A stretch of 64,000 bases of DNA from JAFGPL01 sp963781805 (GCA_963781805.1 CAWAHF010000004.1:1116001-1180000), one strand, 5' to 3'. Positions 45,795-56,588 are shown, counted from the first letter of the stretch. Translations and numbers: made by a program. The notes: generated by a model from the letters alone, not told the origin.

Positions 45795-48700
45795 ATGAAA
45801 AAACTCAATCTACTTTTTCAAAAAAAAACGTGTAAAAAAACAAGAAAAAACTTTTCCGGAAGTTACATAGCAATATTCCAAAAACTCAGGAATGGATTAT
45901 TGTTATTATTTGCATGTTTGCTAAGTTTGGCCTTGCATGCACAAAAGGAAATAACCGGTAATGTAAAGGATGATAATACTGGCGAAGCTTTACCCGGTGT
46001 AAATGTTGTTTTAAAAGGAACCAATACAGGTACCATAACAGATGCAGATGGTCATTATACCCTAAGCATTTCAAATGATCAGGATGTTCTTGTATTTTCC
46101 TTTATTGGTTACCTGACAGAAAGTATTACAGTGGGTAATCAGTCGGTAATTAATATGAATCTTGTTCCTGATATTGTATCAATGCAGGAAGTGGTGGTTG
46201 TCGGTTATGGGACTATGAAAAAGAGTGATATTTCCGGATCCATAGTTTCTATTAAGGAAAAAGATTTGCAACAGGTTAAAACCACCAATGTCATTGAAAG
46301 TATAGAGGGTAAAGCTGCCGGGGTTGATATCACCAAATCAAGCGGGGAAGCCGGAGCAGGTTTTTCAATCCAGATTCGTGGTGCGCGATCACTCTCAGGG
46401 AGTAACAGTCCTCTCTACATTGTAGATGGGGTTGAATATGGCTCAGGGATTGATATCAACCCAAATGACATAGCATCTATGGAAATTTTAAAAGACATAT
46501 CCTCTACGGCTATTTACGGAGCCAAAGGCGCCAATGGTGTTGTAATTATTACTACAAAAAAGGGTGTTGAGGGAAAGACTAACATTACCTACAGTGCTTA
46601 TTACGGCGTAAACAAACCTCTCGGAGCACTGCCATATGGAGACAGGGACTACTATCTGCAGTACAAAAATGACCTAACTAATTTCAAACAGTATACAAGG
46701 TCTAATGTATGGCTGCCTGATTCAGAACTTAATGTTGTTTATCAGCCATTTGAGCTTGAAGGAATCGCAAAAGGAACCAACACCAACTGGTTTAACGAGT
46801 TATACAGTAATGGTTATTTGCAAAACCATTTTCTGAGTGTATCTGGTGGTAAACAAGGCATTACCTATAACCTTTCTGCAGATTATACCGATGAACAGGG
46901 TATGTTAAAGGGAGACAATTATAAAAGGTATGTTTTGAAAGCTAATATTGATATAAAGGTCAACAAAAGATTAACAGTTGGTACATCAACTGTACTTTCT
47001 TTCAAAGACAGGGATAGAATGGCTTTCCCTGCAAAGCAGGTGCTATTAATGAATCCTCTTGCCGAGCCCTATGATTCTTTAGGCAATCTCAACATTAACC
47101 CTATGCCTCTGAGCACCCAGCTAACTCCTTTGTGGAATTTCCAGGACAATAACTACATTCGAAATGAACTTACCTTAAGGACTTTTTCAAGTGTGTATGT
47201 AAATTTTAAGCTTTTTGAAAGCCTGAACCTGAGAACTAATTTTAACGCCGATTTCAATAACTTCAGAAGTGGTTATTATAATGCTACCTTGGTGGGCACA
47301 AATGCGGGAATGTCTATTACTCCAAGTAAAGACTTTACCTGGACCAACATCCTGACCTTCGAAAAGGATTTTAATCAACACCATATCCAGTTTACTGGTG
47401 TGCATGAAATGAAAGCGGGAAATACTGAAAGATATACGCTTGAAGGAGGGGACCCTGCAATCCTGAATTCCTTATGGTATGCCCTGCCTACCCTTACTAC
47501 AAACGTCAATTACGATCCAGGTACTTTTTCCTATACTGAAGGAAGCTTGCTTTCTTTCCTGGGCAGGATCAATTATGCTTATGCAAGCAAATATATTTTT
47601 ACTGCCAGTTTGCGTGCAGACGGAGCCTCGCAGCTAGCAAAGGTATGGGACTATTTTCCATCAGCTTCTGTAGCCTGGAATATAAGCGAAGAAAATTTCA
47701 TGAAAAATATCAGCGCCATCTCTTCTTTAAAAATCAGGGGTGGATACGGAGTTTCAGGTAACTTTACTGTACCAACCTATGGTTCTGTCGACAGGGCGAA
47801 CACCAGTCCCTTGTATTATGAATTCGGCGCTTCAGAGCTTCCGGCCTTTGGATACAGACCTGTTTATGTTGGAAACGTAGACCTTGGCTGGGAAAAAACT
47901 GCCTCCACCAATATTGGTGTTGACTTCGGTTTACTCAAAAACAGGATAAGCGGTAATTTTGATATTTACAAAGCAAAAACTTATGATCTTATTCAGCAAG
48001 TCTTCTTACCACTTCATAGTGCCATTGCTAGTATTTGGGCTAATGTTGGAAAAACAGAAACAAAGGGCATTGAGTTAATGCTGCATTCAGTGAATCTTGC
48101 CAGGCCTGGTGTTGGGGGTTTAAAATGGACAACTGACCTGACCTTTACAGCAAGCAGAGAAAAAATCACAGAACTCAGAAGAGGAGTTACCCAGGATATT
48201 GCCAATGGCTGGTTTGTCGGAAGCCCGATTGATGTTTATTATGATTATGAAAAGGCAGGTATATGGCAATTTACTGATTCTGCTGAAATGGCTTTATATA
48301 ACAGCAGGGGAGGAGGATTTAAGTATGGCGATATTAAAATAGCTGATCAAAATAACGATACGGTAATCGATGATGAAGACCGTACTATCTTAGGTACACC
48401 AAGGCCTACATGGTATGGTAGCTTAAACAATACCTTTGAATATAAAGGATTCGATTTAAGTATTTTTATCGTGGCACGTTATGGACAGATGGTTCGTGAC
48501 GGTGTAATGAATTCTTACCAAACACGTGATGATTATGCTGAAAATGGTTTCAAAGCTAATTATTGGACACCGATTAATCCAACCAATGAACAACCGCGTT
48601 TGTCTCCGGAATTCTCAGCAATAAGCCTGGCAAGATTTACCGGAACCTTACTTTACACTGATGGTTCATGGGTTAAAGTCAGAGATATTACGCTTGGTTA

Positions 48701-48887
48701 TACCGTACCTTCTAAATATACCAGCAAAATTAAAGTTTCTTCTTTGAGATTATATGTTAGCCTTAAAAACTATTTTGTATTGTATAGTCCTTTATTCGCA
48801 AGAGGAAGGTATGATCCTGAAAAGGGTGGCGGAACTTCCTGGCCAACTCCTAAATCTATTATTGGTGGTTTAACAGTGGAATTTTAA
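45795..48887 (+). CDS. SusC/RagA-family TonB-dependent outer membrane transporter
   Basis: A 1030-residue outer membrane protein. The unusually long leader puts the signal peptide at about residues 33-49 (LLLLFACLLSLALHAQ). A carboxypeptidase-regulatory-like domain (about 50-130: GNVKDDNTGEALPGVNVVLKG) precedes the SusC-specific EVVVVGYGTMKKSDISGS box, the plug (IQIRGARSLSGSNSPLYIVDG) and a beta barrel ending in the aromatic residue of GGLTVEF. It imports oligosaccharides with SusD acting as a lid, energised by TonB. It follows the HTCS gene and is 18 bp before susD. The likely cargo is a pectic oligosaccharide, judged from the neighbouring esterases. Confidence 0.97.
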   Translation: MKKLNLLFQKKTCKKTRKNFSGSYIAIFQKLRNGLLLLFACLLSLALHAQKEITGNVKDDNTGEALPGVNVVLKGTNTGTITDADGHYTLSISNDQDVLVFSFIGYLTESITVGNQSVINMNLVPDIVSMQEVVVVGYGTMKKSDISGSIVSIKEKDLQQVKTTNVIESIEGKAAGVDITKSSGEAGAGFSIQIRGARSLSGSNSPLYIVDGVEYGSGIDINPNDIASMEILKDISSTAIYGAKGANGVVIITTKKGVEGKTNITYSAYYGVNKPLGALPYGDRDYYLQYKNDLTNFKQYTRSNVWLPDSELNVVYQPFELEGIAKGTNTNWFNELYSNGYLQNHFLSVSGGKQGITYNLSADYTDEQGMLKGDNYKRYVLKANIDIKVNKRLTVGTSTVLSFKDRDRMAFPAKQVLLMNPLAEPYDSLGNLNINPMPLSTQLTPLWNFQDNNYIRNELTLRTFSSVYVNFKLFESLNLRTNFNADFNNFRSGYYNATLVGTNAGMSITPSKDFTWTNILTFEKDFNQHHIQFTGVHEMKAGNTERYTLEGGDPAILNSLWYALPTLTTNVNYDPGTFSYTEGSLLSFLGRINYAYASKYIFTASLRADGASQLAKVWDYFPSASVAWNISEENFMKNISAISSLKIRGGYGVSGNFTVPTYGSVDRANTSPLYYEFGASELPAFGYRPVYVGNVDLGWEKTASTNIGVDFGLLKNRISGNFDIYKAKTYDLIQQVFLPLHSAIASIWANVGKTETKGIELMLHSVNLARPGVGGLKWTTDLTFTASREKITELRRGVTQDIANGWFVGSPIDVYYDYEKAGIWQFTDSAEMALYNSRGGGFKYGDIKIADQNNDTVIDDEDRTILGTPRPTWYGSLNNTFEYKGFDLSIFIVARYGQMVRDGVMNSYQTRDDYAENGFKANYWTPINPTNEQPRLSPEFSAISLARFTGTLLYTDGSWVKVRDITLGYTVPSKYTSKIKVSSLRLYVSLKNYFVLYSPLFARGRYDPEKGGGTSWPTPKSIIGGLTVEF

Positions 48888-48905
48888 TCAAATAAATAAA
48901 TAGAA

Positions 48906-50870
48906 ATGAAAACAAAAATAATATTCATCATAACATTTTTAGCGCTGTTATTTACCTCCTGCGAAAAATTTCTGCAGGAAGATTTCTATAGTGGTTCAAG
49001 TATTGCTCTCCAGGTAAGTACCGAGGAAGGATATGAAACCCTTGTGAATGCATGTTATGTTACATCCAAGGTTTGGTATGGAAAAGAATACGGATGGGAC
49101 TTAACAACAGTAGGCACTGACTGCTGGACCTATGCAGGTGATGCCGACGATATGAAAAACCTGGCCTTGTACAATACAACCTTTAACAATCAATGGCCGG
49201 GCCGTATCGCTGTAGTCTGGGCTGAACTCTATAAGGGATTGAACACCTGTAATACTGCTATCAAATATACTCCAGTGGCAAATATCTCGGATGAGAAGAA
49301 AGTTATCCGTGAAGCAGAAATCCGTTTTCTCAGGGCATTTTACCTCTGGCATATTGTTGAATCATGGGGTAATGTGGCTTTTTCCAATCAACCCATTGCC
49401 GAACCGGAGTATGAAATGCACCGTTCGGATGTAAATATTTTCTATACTCAGATTTTTGAAGATCTGGATTATGCTGTTGCTAACCTTCCTGAGACCTTAC
49501 CCGATATAGAATTTGGACGCGTTTATAAATATGCAGCATTAGCATTCAGGGCAAGAGCACATCTTTACTGGGCGTCTGAGTACATGAGCGGGAACTGCTT
49601 TGATGGCAAGACCTATGATGCTATAAACAGCACCAACCATCTTCAACAAGCTATTGATGATGCCAATGAGGTAATAAGCAATACCGCCTTCAGCCTTTAT
49701 GACAATTATGCTGATGTTTGGCTTATGGACAACAATGCAAGTGCCAATAAAAACAAAGAAAACATCTGGGCTATCAATTATTCAGCTACTCAATATGCTG
49801 CGATGAATGTTGAAGCTGATGAATACGATAATATGCTCAGCGGTACTGACCCGAAACCATTCAATGACCGTGAAGGAGGTAACCAGGGACACATGATGTT
49901 TGGTATGCGATGGTTTGCTATCGGTGGGGGAAATACTTTCCTGAAGGATGACCTCAGTGGTCTTACCGAGACCGAACCTACCCGTCCGTTTTGCAGATAC
50001 ATGCCTACTAAATTCCTGATTGACCTTTATAATAACGATGTTGACCAACGTTTCTATGGCAGTTTCAATACTGTTTTTTATGCCAACAATCCTGACACTA
50101 CTAAATATTATAGATGGGATTCCACAGAAACACTGCTTAACGGTTCAGAATATATTGTACCTGAAAATCTTAAGTATAAAATGCTCTTTGGTTATAAGGA
50201 TACTGCTTTCAGAATGTATCAAGAATTCAACATTCCTGCTGACCAAAGTATTGTCAGGGGTACCTCTGCTGTACCATGGTTCGTTGTTGCCGACAAAGGC
50301 TATTTTTATCTCGATCAAAGCTTAATGTACAATGAGGATGAATCCATCAACGATCTCAATACCAACCAGAGAAGAGCATACTTCGACTTATCCAAGTGGT
50401 ATGATTATACACGCCCTCACAATGGTCAGGATCAATCCATTATTGGTTCACAAAGAGGTAAACGGGATTTTATTGTATTCAGATTACCGGAAATGTACTA
50501 CATCGCTTCGGAAGCCAGTTTATTGGCTGGAAAAAGCGGAGATGCCTATAATTACCTGAAAACTCTTGCCGACAAACGCTCGATTAATGGCGATGGTTCT
50601 GCTTTGTTAGCTGCTTATGGAATTAATAGTGGAGGGGATCTTGATATCGACTTTATTCTTGATGACAGAGCACGTGAATTTACCGGAGAACAACAACGCT
50701 GGTTCGATCTGAAACGCACCGGAAAAACCCTTGAACGTATCAGGGCCCACAATCCCGATGCCAAAGACAACATACAGGCAAAGCATATTGTGCGTCCGAT
50801 ACCACAATACGAACTTGACGCAATTCAGAACAAAGAAGATTTTGAAAGTGGGCCAGGAATCTACTGGTAG
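48906..50870 (+). CDS. SusD/RagB-family glycan-binding lipoprotein
   Basis: A 654-residue outer-membrane lipoprotein (lipobox LFTSC, Cys19). The SusD N-terminal block (EEGYETLVNACYVTSKVWYGKEYGW) and TPR-like helices (VIREAEIRFLRAFYLWHIVESWG) are present, as are the C-terminal DDRAREFTGEQQRWFDLKRTG and RPIPQYELDAIQN, both family hallmarks. At 654 residues it is longer than the typical 500-600, with an extra middle section. It caps the SusC barrel and captures glycans. A stem-loop follows, then a decayed duplicate of its own C-terminus. Confidence 0.96.
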   Translation: MKTKIIFIITFLALLFTSCEKFLQEDFYSGSSIALQVSTEEGYETLVNACYVTSKVWYGKEYGWDLTTVGTDCWTYAGDADDMKNLALYNTTFNNQWPGRIAVVWAELYKGLNTCNTAIKYTPVANISDEKKVIREAEIRFLRAFYLWHIVESWGNVAFSNQPIAEPEYEMHRSDVNIFYTQIFEDLDYAVANLPETLPDIEFGRVYKYAALAFRARAHLYWASEYMSGNCFDGKTYDAINSTNHLQQAIDDANEVISNTAFSLYDNYADVWLMDNNASANKNKENIWAINYSATQYAAMNVEADEYDNMLSGTDPKPFNDREGGNQGHMMFGMRWFAIGGGNTFLKDDLSGLTETEPTRPFCRYMPTKFLIDLYNNDVDQRFYGSFNTVFYANNPDTTKYYRWDSTETLLNGSEYIVPENLKYKMLFGYKDTAFRMYQEFNIPADQSIVRGTSAVPWFVVADKGYFYLDQSLMYNEDESINDLNTNQRRAYFDLSKWYDYTRPHNGQDQSIIGSQRGKRDFIVFRLPEMYYIASEASLLAGKSGDAYNYLKTLADKRSINGDGSALLAAYGINSGGDLDIDFILDDRAREFTGEQQRWFDLKRTGKTLERIRAHNPDAKDNIQAKHIVRPIPQYELDAIQNKEDFESGPGIYW

Positions 50871-50890
50871 AATTTATTATTATTAAATCG

Positions 50891-50919
50891 TAGAAGGAAA
50901 CTAAAATAGTTTCCTTCTA
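50891..50919 (+). terminator. Stem-loop after susD
   Basis: TAGAAGGAAACT and AGTTTCCTTCTA pair perfectly over 12 bp with a 5-nt loop, 20 bp after the susD stop. The T-run is poor (TTCGATTCTG), so it may attenuate rather than fully terminate transcription into the esterase genes. Confidence 0.65.
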
Positions 50920-51045
50920 TTCGATTCTGTTATTTTAAATATTATATTATATTCAATATTTTCCCCTGCTTTTCGATTACTGAAATCCTCAAATTGAAAT
51001 CACAGGAATGAATATATCTGATGAACCTATGCAAAGTAAAATTAA

Positions 51046-51164
51046 TTTGATCCGGATGCAAAAGACAATATTGAACAAAAGTACCTGTAGGACCCATTCC
51101 TCAGATTGAACTGGATGCGGTTGAAAATAAGGATGACTTCATTGAGGGACCTGGTATATATTAA
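51046..51164 (+). pseudogene. Frameshifted SusD C-terminal remnant
   Basis: One frame reads DPDAKDNIEQK and, after a one-position frame change near 51082, PVGPIPQIELDAVENKDDF and IEGPGIY to TAA at 51162. This closely matches the end of the intact SusD upstream (NPDAKDNIQAKH, RPIPQYELDAIQNKEDF, PGIYW). It is not a simple copy, since many positions differ, so it came from a second SusD gene that has been deleted. The remaining 50920-51045 holds nothing recognisable. Confidence 0.88.
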
Positions 51165-51232
51165 AATGTTCTGATTTTATTTTACTTAGTGCAATTGCTA
51201 TCTATATTACAGAAAATATTTATCAGATAATT

Positions 51233-53986
51233 ATGAAACGATCAGATTATTTAAAGTTTTTTATGGTGTTGATCCTGATTTCAACATTCATAAAGCTAAA
51301 GGCTGAAAAACCCATGAATGCAGATATAGTGGTTGCAGCCGACAGTTCGGGGGATTTTACCACCCTGCAGGCAGCTATAAATGCTGTTGAATCTAATAGT
51401 ACCAGACGAACAATAATCTATATAAAGCGTGGTTTGTACGATACAGAGAAACTGTGGGTCCCTGCCGATAAGAAGAATATAAGTCTGATTGGTGAAAGCA
51501 GGGACGAAACCATCATAAGTTATCATATATATGACTGTACATCATCTGAGTCGGGCAATAAATGCCCGGCTGAAGATGCAGCCAAATGGACAGGGGAAAA
51601 TATTGTCACATCTGCCACACTCACCATTTACGGGGATGGTTTCAGAGCCGAAAACCTGACGATTGAAAATACAGCCGGGCCGGTAGGACAGGCGTTGGCA
51701 ATAGCAGTACAGTCTGATAAAACCATGTTTATAAATTGTAATATAACCGGATATCAGGATACCATATACCTTTGGGGAGCCGGCAAAAGAAGTTATTTTG
51801 AAAATTGCCTGGTGATTGGCCGCACTGATTATATTTACGGCGCCGGAATTGCATTTTTTCAGGAATGTGAGATTCGTAGCTGGGGTGGCGGCTGGATCAC
51901 TGCACCTTCAACACCACAAATCCAGGAATATGGCTATGTATTTAATGAATGTCAGCTAACTTATGCAACAGGCAGTCCACGGGCAGGTGATGATGGGACG
52001 ACTATTGCCCTTGGCCGCCCCTGGCATGATTATCCAAAAGTCACCTGGATGAATTCCTATTTTTGCGCTGAAATAAACCCGTTAGGCTGGCCTACTACGT
52101 GGAACATGGACTATGCCAGTACCAGTCCCGATCTTGAACTATACGAATATAATAATACCGGACCCGGAGCCGATATGAGCGGAAGGGCCAACTGGGTTGG
52201 TATCAGAGCGCTTGCAGATTCCGAAGTCGTAAACTATACCGTACAAAAAGTAATGGGAGGAACAGATGGATGGGCCCCTACTGCAGAAGCGCCTGTGGTA
52301 AAAACTTTTTACTGGACCGATAGCGCCGCCACAAGTGGCTGGCTTGAAAAAGAAAACTGGACGAATGATTCGCTTCCTTCAGCCGGCGAGATTGCTATCG
52401 TTGATTCAGGCTTTTCCATCGATGCCAACGGAGGAATTTTTACCGCTGATTTGAACATGAAACAAGGTTCAGAGATCAATGTTACGAATTCATCGATTGT
52501 ATCATACCTGTCACTCTATTATGCAAAATTGTCATCTGATAGTATTGTAAGTCTTTCAGGTAAAATTGCAACGAAAGATTCAAATATTGTTGCTGTAAGC
52601 GGAATGTTGACTATTAATGCCATCATAACCGGAGTACATAATTTTATTTTTACTGATACAGGAAAAGTTATTTTAAATGCCAATAATGAATCGTTTGCAG
52701 GAGACTGGTTAGTCAGATCAGGTACACTTGAAGCGAATACAGCCGGATCATTAGGAACAGGAAGTGTTTATGTAAATTCGGGTGCAAACCTGATAATTTC
52801 TGATGATAATGCATTATATCCTACATCAAGAATTGAAGTGGTATCGGGTTCTAATCTAACATTAAACAGTAATATCAGTTTAAGCGAGTTTTTTATTGAT
52901 GATGTGATGCAACCTCTGGGTGTTTATAATTCAACCACCAATCCTTTTTTAATAAGTGGTGGCGGTAGTATTACCGTTGGAAGACCCAGTGTGTTTTATT
53001 TTGTAGGTGGTACAAACGGGAACTGGGACACACCTTCAAATTTTGTTCCGCAACTTCTACCCGAAGCAGGAGAAAAAGTAATTTGTGACAGAGAAATGGA
53101 AACTACATCCACCGTATTTACAGCGGATATTGAATTAACCAGCACGGGAGGAATAAGATTGAGAGGAATCCATAAATGTACGGGAACCATAACCATGATG
53201 GGAGGTTCTAAATTATCTTATGCTACGAGTGGTACAGGTTTTACATTGGACGCCCCCATAATTGTCGCAGGTAATGTTATTTTTCAGATGAGCAGCGCCA
53301 ATGTATCAGGCAGCGCCATGAGGCTTCCCGGAACTATTAGTGGAAGCAGTAAAATAACCGCTCAGAATAACCGGAATATTGAGTGCGTTGCTACGGTGGT
53401 ATTATCGGGTGACAACTCCGGTTTTGACGGAATATGGGACTTAACTTCTCCAAATGTTGTAAGTACTTCCGTAACTGCATTTGAAGCTGCAGGTGAAAAT
53501 TCTCTTGGCTTTGGTAAGGTTGTTATTTCCGAAGGCAATAAACTGGTATTAAATCATTCAAAATGTGCGGGAGATACTCTTTCAGTTGAATTTACGGGTA
53601 TCGGTACCATTGAGCTAACTCAAAACGTTGCCGTGGAAAAATTTATACTTAACAATGCAATTCAGGATACCGGGATATATTCGACAGTAACCAATCCCGA
53701 TATTTTTACTGGTATCGGTGAATTATATGTAGGTAAGGAAATTCCTGAGGATACTACCAGCACTTCATTATCTGAGTATGATGTAAATAAACTGATAACT
53801 ATAACTGATAATAATGTGCAAATTAATGGTGACAATGTAGTTGTTCAGATTTATAACATGAATGGAATTTTGGTTGAAGGTCATAGAAATAAAAATATTA
53901 TTTCCATAGATAACCTAAAGCACGGAATTTATATCATAAAATACAAAACAGATCAGGCTTCAGGAAATATGAAATTTGTTCATTAA
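51233..53986 (+). CDS. CE8 pectin methylesterase with beta-strand repeat region and T9SS tail
   Basis: A 917-residue secreted enzyme. A signal peptide (about 5-24) is followed by a CE8 right-handed beta-helix (about 28-345). The catalytic residues are visible: D176 in GYQDTIY, D199 in GRTDYIYG and R262 in LGRPW, with Gln in AVQSDKTMF. It removes methyl esters from homogalacturonan, freeing acid groups and methanol. Residues about 360-850 hold autotransporter-associated-like strand repeats (GTGSVYVNSGANLII). The T9SS tail is at about 850-917. It lies 362 bp after susD and probably belongs to the same regulon. Confidence 0.92.
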   Translation: MKRSDYLKFFMVLILISTFIKLKAEKPMNADIVVAADSSGDFTTLQAAINAVESNSTRRTIIYIKRGLYDTEKLWVPADKKNISLIGESRDETIISYHIYDCTSSESGNKCPAEDAAKWTGENIVTSATLTIYGDGFRAENLTIENTAGPVGQALAIAVQSDKTMFINCNITGYQDTIYLWGAGKRSYFENCLVIGRTDYIYGAGIAFFQECEIRSWGGGWITAPSTPQIQEYGYVFNECQLTYATGSPRAGDDGTTIALGRPWHDYPKVTWMNSYFCAEINPLGWPTTWNMDYASTSPDLELYEYNNTGPGADMSGRANWVGIRALADSEVVNYTVQKVMGGTDGWAPTAEAPVVKTFYWTDSAATSGWLEKENWTNDSLPSAGEIAIVDSGFSIDANGGIFTADLNMKQGSEINVTNSSIVSYLSLYYAKLSSDSIVSLSGKIATKDSNIVAVSGMLTINAIITGVHNFIFTDTGKVILNANNESFAGDWLVRSGTLEANTAGSLGTGSVYVNSGANLIISDDNALYPTSRIEVVSGSNLTLNSNISLSEFFIDDVMQPLGVYNSTTNPFLISGGGSITVGRPSVFYFVGGTNGNWDTPSNFVPQLLPEAGEKVICDREMETTSTVFTADIELTSTGGIRLRGIHKCTGTITMMGGSKLSYATSGTGFTLDAPIIVAGNVIFQMSSANVSGSAMRLPGTISGSSKITAQNNRNIECVATVVLSGDNSGFDGIWDLTSPNVVSTSVTAFEAAGENSLGFGKVVISEGNKLVLNHSKCAGDTLSVEFTGIGTIELTQNVAVEKFILNNAIQDTGIYSTVTNPDIFTGIGELYVGKEIPEDTTSTSLSEYDVNKLITITDNNVQINGDNVVVQIYNMNGILVEGHRNKNIISIDNLKHGIYIIKYKTDQASGNMKFVH

Positions 53987-54260
53987 TTTTTTTATAGTCT
54001 ACTTTAGTAAATTTTATTGTTGAACAGTGATTGATTTCTAATACGGATTTTAATCGCTGTTTTTTCCTATTGAAAAAAGATGAATTTACCCGGTTTTATT
54101 CAAAAAAATTTTAAATAGTATAGCCTGATAATGTTAAGCTTCAATAGTAAAAAAAGGAAATGACCGGCTATTATCAATTGATGGAATTTTTAGTTTAAAT
54201 GATGATTTTTAGATAATATTTGTATATTTTAGAGTATGTAATAACCAATAACCATTAGAT

Positions 54261-56588
54261 ATGAAATTTAATAATATAATTCTTATAGCTGCTCTTTTAA
54301 CAGCAGGTATAATACCCGGAATAACACAAGATTACGATGTGTTACCCATAACCGGAAGGAATGAACTCTTTCATGATTATTTACTGGAAAATTTGGATAG
54401 TGTTATTTCCAAGCGAAAATTGGCTGTTGAAAATGCACTTACCTCTAAAGAAAATGTAATAGCCAGACAACAGGAGTTAAGAAACAAGTATTTAAAACTT
54501 ATCGGTGATTTGCCTGAAAAAACACCATTAAATGCGGTTGTAGTGGATACCATACAAACTACCTACGGATACCATATTGAAAAGCTGCATTACCAAAGTG
54601 TGCCCAATCATCATGTTACGGCTGACTTTTATATACCGGAAATTGGTTCAGCGCCTTATCCGGCAGTTTTAGTCCTATGTGGACATTATCCTGTTGCAAA
54701 AACCTATGTTGATTATCAAAACCTTTGTATCCTGTTTGCTAAAAACGGTATAGCTGCAATGATAATTGACCCTATATGTCAGGGAGAACGATACCAGATA
54801 ACCAATGCCACCGGTGCCCTTTCCTTCCTTGGTCAAAGCGGTACGGCTGCCCATTCGCGACTTGATGTGGGAGCTGTTCTGGACGGAACCAGTGTGGTTG
54901 CCTATGAGTTATGGGACAGTCACCGTGCAGTGGATTACCTTTATTCACGTACCGATGTGGTGGATACCTCAAAGATTGGTTGTACAGGACATTCAGGTGG
55001 TGGCGCACAGGCTACTTTTCTGTTGGCATTTGACACACGGCTTAAAGTTGGTACAGTGGCCAACTATCTTTGTAACAAGGCCTACATGTTTAAAATAGAA
55101 GGACCACAAACTGCAAGTCAGAACCTTTCTTATGAAGGGGAAAATGGAATAGATGAACCCGATTATATTACTATGTTTGCCCCAAAACCATATATGCTGA
55201 TAGGTACCCATGGGGATGTTCTTTTTAGTGTTGATTCAATGCGCAGTACAGTAAATGAACTTAAACCTTTGTATGATACACTAGATACCTCTGATAAAAT
55301 TACATTATTCGAAACATCTGACGTACATGACTACACCAAAGTGAAACGTGAAGCTACTGTGCGCTGGTACAACCGATGGTTTTTTAATGATAATGACACC
55401 GTTATTGAGGCGGATCAGGCAACCCTGAACCTGGATACCCTGGTGGTTACGTCATCCGGACAGGTAATGACCAACTTTGAAAATGAGCTAAATATTACCG
55501 CATTGAATGTTGGTTTAGCCGACAGCCTTGCGGATGACAGGACTGCTTTCTGGAGCGATAATTCAAAAGAAACCTGTCTCGACAAAATAAAAGAGCTCAT
55601 ACGGTATAATGAACCGGTTGAAGCACCTGTGTATGAAGCTGCAGATAATATAACACGAACGAATTACCATATTGAAAAAGGTAAAATCACATACATGAAT
55701 GATGTGCCTGTTACCTCGTTAACTTTTATTCCTGAAAACAATACATCAAAACTACCTGCAGTACTTTATGTCGATGGTCGTGGCAAAAAAACAGATGCTG
55801 GTGATAACGGGATCATCGAACAGGTTTATGTGGATTCGGGTTATGTTGTAATGGCAATAGATGTGCGTGGTTTTGGTGAAACAGCTGACAATCCTGCTAA
55901 AAATGAAAGCAAACATAATAACCTTGAACACCGCAACGGTGTTATCTCATTATATCTCGGTAAAACATTACCGGGTCAGCGGGTGGAAGATATCGAAAAA
56001 GCCATGTCAATATTATGTGCCAGAACAGATGTTGACACCTCTGACATTACTCTTGTTGGAATTGACAGGGCTTCTGTTGTAGTCTTGCACACGGCAGCTC
56101 TGGATAAAAGATTTAAAAAAGTGATTATCAGAAAATCTGAAGAAAATATCTGGTTAAATGCCATTGCAGATCCGACCATCCGGGATCAGATGACCCATGA
56201 AATACCCTCTGCCATGAAGTATTACGATATTGCCAATCTGATAGATAAAGGTATTGCCCCGCGCCAGGTGGTTTTTGCAGAAGAACCGGTATTAAGGCCT
56301 TCTGCGGTGAGTGATGTAAAACTTGATCAGGAGAAGTTTCAGAATTATCCCAATCCCTTTTCTGAAAGTTCGATGATCAATTATACCTTAACCGGTGTGA
56401 GCGATGTAACTTTTGAAATCATTACCAGCGAAGGGAAAAAAATTAAAACCATTAAAAATTCATCTCTTGCTCCTGGTAATTACCAGATTGTATTGCAAGC
56501 CAGAGATTTTAATCCGGGAATATATATTTATAAACTGAATATAGACAATACAACAATTGCTGTTCATAAAATGATCGTAACCAAATAA
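54261..56588 (+). CDS. Two-domain alpha/beta-hydrolase esterase with T9SS tail
   Basis: A 775-residue secreted protein. The signal peptide spans about 1-22. The first hydrolase domain (about 25-375) has nucleophile S245 in GHSGGGAQA and catalytic-type H356 in TSDVHDYTK, and resembles acetyl-xylan/pectin-acetyl esterases. The second domain (about 450-670) keeps the fold (VVMAIDVRGFGETADNP, DITLVGIDRAS) but the nucleophile elbow is G-I-D602-R-A, so it is probably inactive or binding-only. A T9SS tail (YPNPFSESSMINYTL) ends the protein. Context suggests removal of acetyl groups from pectin. Confidence 0.85.
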   Translation: MKFNNIILIAALLTAGIIPGITQDYDVLPITGRNELFHDYLLENLDSVISKRKLAVENALTSKENVIARQQELRNKYLKLIGDLPEKTPLNAVVVDTIQTTYGYHIEKLHYQSVPNHHVTADFYIPEIGSAPYPAVLVLCGHYPVAKTYVDYQNLCILFAKNGIAAMIIDPICQGERYQITNATGALSFLGQSGTAAHSRLDVGAVLDGTSVVAYELWDSHRAVDYLYSRTDVVDTSKIGCTGHSGGGAQATFLLAFDTRLKVGTVANYLCNKAYMFKIEGPQTASQNLSYEGENGIDEPDYITMFAPKPYMLIGTHGDVLFSVDSMRSTVNELKPLYDTLDTSDKITLFETSDVHDYTKVKREATVRWYNRWFFNDNDTVIEADQATLNLDTLVVTSSGQVMTNFENELNITALNVGLADSLADDRTAFWSDNSKETCLDKIKELIRYNEPVEAPVYEAADNITRTNYHIEKGKITYMNDVPVTSLTFIPENNTSKLPAVLYVDGRGKKTDAGDNGIIEQVYVDSGYVVMAIDVRGFGETADNPAKNESKHNNLEHRNGVISLYLGKTLPGQRVEDIEKAMSILCARTDVDTSDITLVGIDRASVVVLHTAALDKRFKKVIIRKSEENIWLNAIADPTIRDQMTHEIPSAMKYYDIANLIDKGIAPRQVVFAEEPVLRPSAVSDVKLDQEKFQNYPNPFSESSMINYTLTGVSDVTFEIITSEGKKIKTIKNSSLAPGNYQIVLQARDFNPGIYIYKLNIDNTTIAVHKMIVTK

